In this document: piece by piece, positions 60,024 to 64,000 of the stretch
Layout of the letters: every line of letters begins with the position of its first letter
Position numbering within the stretch: the stretch's first letter is position 1
From: Verrucomicrobiota bacterium
GTDB taxonomy: Bacteria > Verrucomicrobiota > Verrucomicrobiia > Limisphaerales > JAFGQR01
Length of the DNA: 64,000 nt
Assembly (NCBI GenBank): GCA_016935555.1
Contig: JAFGQR010000118.1
Coordinates: forward strand, 1-64,000
Direction: 5' to 3'
Position numbers and translations under genes: made by a program
Notes under the pieces: generated by a model
Told to the model about the DNA's origin: nothing
What the model saw: only the letters and a program-made list of their open reading frames with translations
Database searches by the model: none

Positions 60024-60344
60024 ATGAGCGGCAGCAAACTAGGCAGTGCGGCAGACTTCCAGCCGGTGATCGTCCAGTCGCGAACCACGCGGCTGGATCT
60101 GGCTGCCAGCGCCATCAGGATTTGCCGGAACGGCATTGAGTTTCAAAGCGCCACCCCGTTTAACGTGTGGGCGGAAATGACCGTGTCCCTGCAAACCCCG
60201 CTGGATCCCAAGCGGCTGAATTGCACCGGCGTGGTCGTGAAGTGCCAGGGCAACCGGCATGCGGGCTACCGCGTGTCCATGCTTTTCACCGACCTCACCC
60301 GTCAGACCCAGGCGCGCCTCAGCGCCCTGGCGTATTCCCGCTAG
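60024..60344 (+). CDS. PilZ-like domain protein
   Basis: 106 residues. A small beta-barrel pattern (FQPVIVQSRTTRLDLAAS, ICRNGIEFQSATPFNVWAEM, LNCTGVVVKCQGNRHAGYRV, MLFTDLTRQTQARL) fits the PilZ/type IV pilus or c-di-GMP-binding fold, where the GIEF strand replaces the usual D/NxSxxG. The RxxxR motif needed for c-di-GMP binding is not clearly present, so it may be a non-binding PilZ. It lies 33 bp before pilT, which supports a pilus-related role, although a separate -10-like box precedes pilT. Confidence 0.65.
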   Translation: MSGSKLGSAADFQPVIVQSRTTRLDLAASAIRICRNGIEFQSATPFNVWAEMTVSLQTPLDPKRLNCTGVVVKCQGNRHAGYRVSMLFTDLTRQTQARLSALAYSR

Positions 60345-60361
60345 CGCCCCGTCCGGCCGCC

Positions 60362-60370
60362 TGTTAGGCT
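60362..60370 (+). promoter_or_regulatory. Extended -10-like box of pilT
   Basis: TGTTAGGCT with hexamer TAGGCT at 60365-60370, seven bases before the ATG at 60378. No good -35 is visible in the end of the PilZ-like gene. Confidence 0.4.
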
Positions 60371-60377
60371 GGCGGGC

Positions 60378-61463
60378 ATGGATAATTTCAATCGCATTCT
60401 GCAGACCGCGGTCGAAGGCGGCGCCTCGGATGTGCACATCAAGATCGGCACGCCGGTGGTTTTCCGCATCAACCGCCAGCTCATCGCCATCGAGTGTCCC
60501 TTCCCCACCCCGGAGTGGATGGGAAAGGTCGTCACAACCATCGTGCCCCCCCACGCCAAGACGCGGTTGGAGGAGGAGCGCGAGGTGGACTTTTCGTATT
60601 ACCTGCCCAACGTGGGCCGGTTTCGAACCAACGTGTTCCAGCAGCGCGGCCAGTTCTGTCTTGCCATGCGTTATGTCAAGGTCCAAGTCCCGAGCTTTGA
60701 GGAACTCGGGCTGCTGCCCGTGCTCACCCAGATCGCCGAGGCCCCGCGCGGCATCGTGCTCGTGTCCGGCGCCACCGGCAGCGGCAAGTCCACCACCTTG
60801 GCCGCCATGATCGAGCACATCAACGCCAACTTCAAACGCCATATCCTCACCCTCGAAGACCCCATCGAATACGTGTTCGAAGACAACCAGTCGGTCATCG
60901 AACAGCGCGAGGTCGGCCTCGACACGCTCTCCTACCACCATGCCCTCAAACACGTCCTCCGCCAGGACCCGGATGTGATCATGATCGGGGAAATGCGCGA
61001 CGCCATCAGCTTCACCGCCGCCATCAGCGCCGCCGACACCGGCCACCTCGTGCTCTCCACCCTCCACACCACCTCCGCCTCCCAGTCCATGACGCGCATT
61101 CTGGATTTCTTCAAGGCCGACGATCGCGAGCAGATCCGGCGGCAGCTGGCCGGCACGCTTCGGGCCGTGATCTGCCAGCGCATGGTGCCCGGCATCCAGA
61201 CCGGCCTCGTGCCCGCCCTTGAAATCCTCATCAACACCGCCACCGTCCGCAAGCTCATCGAGGAAAACCGCCTCGACAAGCTGTCCGCCGCCATCGAAAC
61301 CGGCGCCGAGGAAGGCATGCTCAGCTTCAACCAGGCCCTGTTCAACCTCGTCCAGGAAGGCAGGGTCACCAAGAAGGAAGCCCTCGCCAAAGCCACCAAC
61401 CCCCAGGCCCTCGAAATGAATTTCCAGGGCATCTTCCTGGACGAAGGCCGCATCCTGTCCTGA
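60378..61463 (+). CDS. pilT: Type IV pilus retraction ATPase PilT
   Basis: 361 residues. PilT disassembles pilus fibres, giving twitching motility and DNA uptake. The N-terminal PAS-like domain has ASDVHIKIGTPVVFRIN; the core has Walker A GATGSGKST (residues 131-139), the Asp box TLEDPIEYVFEDNQSVIEQREVG, Walker B DPDVIMIGEMRD and the His box STLHTTSASQSMTRILDFF. The late segment ATVRKLIEENRL replaces the classical AIRNLIRE, a feature also seen in PilU-like paralogs, so PilU is an alternative. Other pilus genes are not in the window. Confidence 0.9.
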   Translation: MDNFNRILQTAVEGGASDVHIKIGTPVVFRINRQLIAIECPFPTPEWMGKVVTTIVPPHAKTRLEEEREVDFSYYLPNVGRFRTNVFQQRGQFCLAMRYVKVQVPSFEELGLLPVLTQIAEAPRGIVLVSGATGSGKSTTLAAMIEHINANFKRHILTLEDPIEYVFEDNQSVIEQREVGLDTLSYHHALKHVLRQDPDVIMIGEMRDAISFTAAISAADTGHLVLSTLHTTSASQSMTRILDFFKADDREQIRRQLAGTLRAVICQRMVPGIQTGLVPALEILINTATVRKLIEENRLDKLSAAIETGAEEGMLSFNQALFNLVQEGRVTKKEALAKATNPQALEMNFQGIFLDEGRILS

Positions 61464-61531
61464 CCTGCCCGGCGCGGTGCGGCGCCGCGCGGGCTAACCT
61501 GCATTGCTCACAGGGCGGTGAGAAATGCGGG

Positions 61532-62878
61532 CTAACGCGGCCGGGGGCGCGAGCGTCTGCCGGCGACAAAGATGGAGCTGTTCTGCAGCGCGTTGACGAT
61601 CATGTCCACCGTTCGCTCCATCGCGCCCGAGTTTTCCTTCACCACCCGCATCGCGTTGCGCCCCAGTTCGGCTGCGAACGCCTCGTCGCCCAGGATCCGC
61701 GCGAGGGCCTCCTCGAGGCCTGCGGCATCCGGGATCTGCAGGGCGGCCTGGCTGGCCACGAAGTTGCGTGCCACCGCTTCGAAGTTCTGCATGTTCGGGC
61801 CGAACACCATCGCCTTGCCCAGCGCGCCCGGCTCGATGGGGTTCTGGCCGCCCTGGGCGGTCAGGCTCTTGCCCACGAAGATCGCGGCGGCGTGTTCGTA
61901 GAAGTATTTCAGCTCGCCAGTGGTATTCAGCAGCAGGCTCTCGATCGACCGCGGCTCGTAGCGCGAGTTGACACTCATCTCGCTGCGGTAGGCGAATTTC
62001 ACCCCGTGGGCGGTGAGGTCCCGCCCCGCTTCCTTGCCGCGCTCGAAATGGCGCGGAGCCACCACCAGGAACAACCCGGGAAACCGCGGCTTCAGCCGCT
62101 GGAACACCTCGGCCAGGATCGCCTCCTCGCCCGCGTGCGTGCTGCCGCCCACGAGCAGCCGCGCCCCTTCCGGGACGCCGAGCTGCCGGAGCAGCTCTGG
62201 CACATCCACCACCCGGCGCTCCTCGAGCGGCGCGGCGTCGAACTTCATGTTCCCCACCACGTGAATGGCTTCCGGGCGGCATCCGAGCGTCCGCAGCCGC
62301 GCCGCGTCCCCCTCGTTCTGGCAGCCGACCCCCGTGAATGCGGCAAACAGGGGTCGGAACAGGAAACCGAACCGGCGGTAGCCGCGGTAGGATTTGTCCG
62401 ACAACCGCGCGTTCACCAGAAAGAGCGGGATGCGCAATTCCTGGGCTCTCCAGAGGAAGTTGGGCCAGATCTCCGCCTCGACCAGCACCACCACCTGCGG
62501 ATGCAGCGTCATCAGCGCCCGGTTCACATACTTCGGCCGATCCACCGGATAATACATCTTCTGGATGTGCGAGGGGAACTTTTTCTGCAGCTCGCCCATG
62601 CCCGTTGTCGTTGTCGTCGAAACCACGATCTTCATGTTTGGCAGGCGGGGTTCGAGCGCCTTCACCAGTTGGGTGCACAGGTTCACCTCGCCCACGCTCA
62701 CCGCATGAATCCACAACACGTGCCGGTTCGAAACCGCCTGCTTGACCTTCGACGTGTAGCGGCCGAAACGCTGCGAAAAATCCTCACGCCAATTCCCCCG
62801 GCGGCGCATCCGCAGAAAGTAATACGGAGCGCTCAGCACGAAGCCCAACGCAAACAGGATGTTGTACAATCGCCGCAT
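61532..62878 (-). CDS. waaA: 3-deoxy-D-manno-octulosonic acid (Kdo) transferase
   Basis: 448 residues. WaaA adds Kdo to lipid A precursor, so the organism makes lipopolysaccharide. The N-terminal membrane-associated segment LYNILFALGFVLSAPYYFLR is followed by the GT-B fold: VLWIHAVSVGEVNLCTQLVKAL, VVSTTTTTGMGELQKKF, YYPVDRPKYVNRAL, VVVLVEAEIWPNFLW, LVNARLSDKSYRGYRRF, VVGNMKFDA, the C-terminal domain with LLVGGSTHAGEEAIL, VVAPRHFERG, FVGKSLTAQGGQNPIEPGALG. Complete, normal length. It is divergent from the purine permease and convergent with pilT. Confidence 0.95.
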   Translation of the reverse strand: MRRLYNILFALGFVLSAPYYFLRMRRRGNWREDFSQRFGRYTSKVKQAVSNRHVLWIHAVSVGEVNLCTQLVKALEPRLPNMKIVVSTTTTTGMGELQKKFPSHIQKMYYPVDRPKYVNRALMTLHPQVVVLVEAEIWPNFLWRAQELRIPLFLVNARLSDKSYRGYRRFGFLFRPLFAAFTGVGCQNEGDAARLRTLGCRPEAIHVVGNMKFDAAPLEERRVVDVPELLRQLGVPEGARLLVGGSTHAGEEAILAEVFQRLKPRFPGLFLVVAPRHFERGKEAGRDLTAHGVKFAYRSEMSVNSRYEPRSIESLLLNTTGELKYFYEHAAAIFVGKSLTAQGGQNPIEPGALGKAMVFGPNMQNFEAVARNFVASQAALQIPDAAGLEEALARILGDEAFAAELGRNAMRVVKENSGAMERTVDMIVNALQNSSIFVAGRRSRPRPR

Positions 62879-62896
62879 ACCAAGCCCGAAAGCCTG

Positions 62897-62926
62897 CTCT
62901 TATCGCATATCCGCGCCGTCCGGCAA
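62897..62926 (-). promoter_or_regulatory. Candidate promoter of waaA
   Basis: On the minus strand, TTGCCG (62926-62921), 18 bp, TAAGAG (62902-62897); 18 nt to the ATG at 62878. No clear Shine-Dalgarno is present in the short leader. Confidence 0.35.
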
Positions 62927-63022
62927 AATTTTTTTTGCAGATGGCCAATTATGTATCGGCGAAAACCCCGCCCGCCTCCAGCCTGCATCTTGTGTTTTGC
63001 GCGCGGGTTTTGCGCTAAAGGC

Positions 63023-63050
63023 TCGACAGGCGGGGTCCGGAACGTACTGT
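63023..63050 (+). promoter_or_regulatory. Candidate leaderless promoter of the permease gene
   Basis: TCGACA (63023-63028), 16 bp, TACTGT (63045-63050), then seven bases to the ATG at 63058. No ribosome-binding site fits. Confidence 0.45.
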
Positions 63051-63057
63051 GGCGGCC

Positions 63058-64000
63058 ATGCTGGAGCGGCTCTTTCGGCTGAGCGAGAACCACACCACGG
63101 CGCGGACGGAGGCGCTGGCCGGGGCGACCACGTTTCTCACCATGGCGTACATCATCTTTGTCCAGCCGGCCGTGCTGTCGGGGGCCATGTTCGGCCAGGC
63201 CACCGGCATGGACTTCGGCGCCGTCACGGCCGCCACGTGCGTCTCCGCCGCTCTGGCGTCGGCCATCATGGGTTTTTACGCGCGCTACCCCATCGCCCAG
63301 GCCCCCGGCATGGGCGAGAACTTTTTCTTCGTGCTCTCCGTCATCCCCGCCGCCGCCGCCGCCGGCTTCGCCCGCCCCTGGGCCGTGGCGCTCGGCGCCG
63401 TGTTCCTTTCCGGGGTGCTGTTCCTGGTTCTCTCGCTGGTGGGCGTGCGCGAGGCCGTGATGAATGCCATCAGCCGCAGCATGAAACACGCAATTGCCGC
63501 CGGCATCGGCCTGTTCATCGCGTTCATCGGCCTGCAAAACGCCGGGCTCATCGTCAGGAACCCGGGCACCCTCGTCGCCTTGAACCCCCGGTTCGCCTCG
63601 CCCGATCTTGTCGTGTTCCTGGTCGGACTGCTCGTGGCTGGGGCGCTGCATGCGCGGCGTGTGCGCGGGTCGATTCTGTGGGGGATCGGCGCCGCCACTG
63701 CCCTCGCCGTGACCCTCAAACTCGGGTTGCCCGCGCTGGCGCCGCAGGCGGCGCAGACGCCGCTTGTTGCCGAATCGAGGCTGATGACCCAGTTCGCCCT
63801 GGCCGACCGCGTCGTCGCGCTGCCGCCCTCGATGGCTCCCACGTGGTTCCAGATGGACCTGCGGGGCGCGCTTTCCCCGGCGATGTGGCCTTTCATCGTC
63901 ATTTTCCTCTTCATGGTGTTTTTCGACACCGTTGGCACCCTCGTCGGCGTCGCCCAGCAGGCCGGGTTCATCCGCGACAACCAGCTGCCGCGCGCCCGGC
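63058..64000 (+). CDS. NCS2-family (AzgA-like) purine/nucleobase permease, N-terminal part
   Basis: 314 codons are visible; the frame runs off the right edge. It opens with MLERLFRLSENHTTARTEALAGATTFLTMAYIIFVQP, typical of AzgA/GhxP-type adenine-guanine-hypoxanthine permeases. Family motifs follow: PIAQAPGMGENFFFVL in TM3, ISRSMKHAIAAGIGLFIAFIGLQNAGLI, NPGTLVALN and, near the edge, FIVIFLFMVFFDTVGTLVGVA with the conserved F-D-T-x-G-T stretch. About eight membrane segments are covered. It imports purine bases with protons, by family analogy. It is divergent from waaA. Confidence 0.9.
   Translation, partial: MLERLFRLSENHTTARTEALAGATTFLTMAYIIFVQPAVLSGAMFGQATGMDFGAVTAATCVSAALASAIMGFYARYPIAQAPGMGENFFFVLSVIPAAAAAGFARPWAVALGAVFLSGVLFLVLSLVGVREAVMNAISRSMKHAIAAGIGLFIAFIGLQNAGLIVRNPGTLVALNPRFASPDLVVFLVGLLVAGALHARRVRGSILWGIGAATALAVTLKLGLPALAPQAAQTPLVAESRLMTQFALADRVVALPPSMAPTWFQMDLRGALSPAMWPFIVIFLFMVFFDTVGTLVGVAQQAGFIRDNQLPRAR

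Noticed and set aside
1-64000. CRISPR array or cas genes
   Set aside because: No direct repeats with regular spacers were seen. The only tandem array (32092-32167) has no spacers.

Overview
The window is about 64 kb of GC-rich bacterial DNA that best fits a Verrucomicrobiota chromosome, probably a Limisphaerales/Pedosphaera-like lineage. This placement is an inference. It rests on the combination of giant secreted proteins carrying lamin-tail (LTD), CotH, LamG and PATR domains, PQQ-like beta-propeller proteins, an ATP/ADP-translocase-like membrane protein, a CHASE2 adenylate cyclase next to a FecR-domain protein, and a Gram-negative envelope gene (waaA). No rRNA or other phylogenetic marker was available to confirm it.

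Region 1 (1-32 kb) is a block of very large exported proteins. It holds the C-terminal part of a LamG protein (cut by the window start), a PQQ-like propeller, an 1103-aa ThuA/PA14/DUF1349-like protein, a 2766-aa CotH protein with about eight lamin-tail domains, an opposing 2384-aa LamG/LTD/CotH-like protein, an 1809-aa PATR (autotransporter-type strand repeat) protein, and a second PQQ-like paralog. The five non-propeller proteins differ in architecture but all end in the same roughly 60-residue module finishing in (R/G)FY(Q/R). This is the most interesting unexplained pattern in the window and could be a sorting or surface-attachment signal.

Region 2 (32-48 kb) is mostly housekeeping: a nucleotide-transporter-like/methyltransferase operon, a U32-family protein, dprA, an mscS/DUF2959 pair, recG, an rpoZ-smpB-ribE-rpmB cluster, ispA, a pectate-lyase-fold protein, purE and a tRNA-Arg(TCG). 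Palindromic REPIN/MITE-like elements and a 19-bp tandem repeat sit in the intergenic gaps. Region 3 (48.1-49.9 kb), directly after the tRNA, looks like a small acquired and decaying island: a methyltransferase with a good Shine-Dalgarno site, a divergent 78-aa small protein and a broken LysE-type exporter.

Region 4 (49.9-64 kb) carries leuC, an O-antigen-ligase/TPR protein, the FecR-CHASE2 cyclase pair, the coaD-yceD-rpmF-plsX-fabH fatty acid/phospholipid cluster, a PilZ-like protein plus a PilT ATPase, waaA, and the start of an NCS2 purine permease running off the right edge. Many housekeeping genes here have no Shine-Dalgarno sequence but do have a TAnnnT-type box 6-8 nt before the start codon. 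That suggests leaderless or near-leaderless transcription in this organism.
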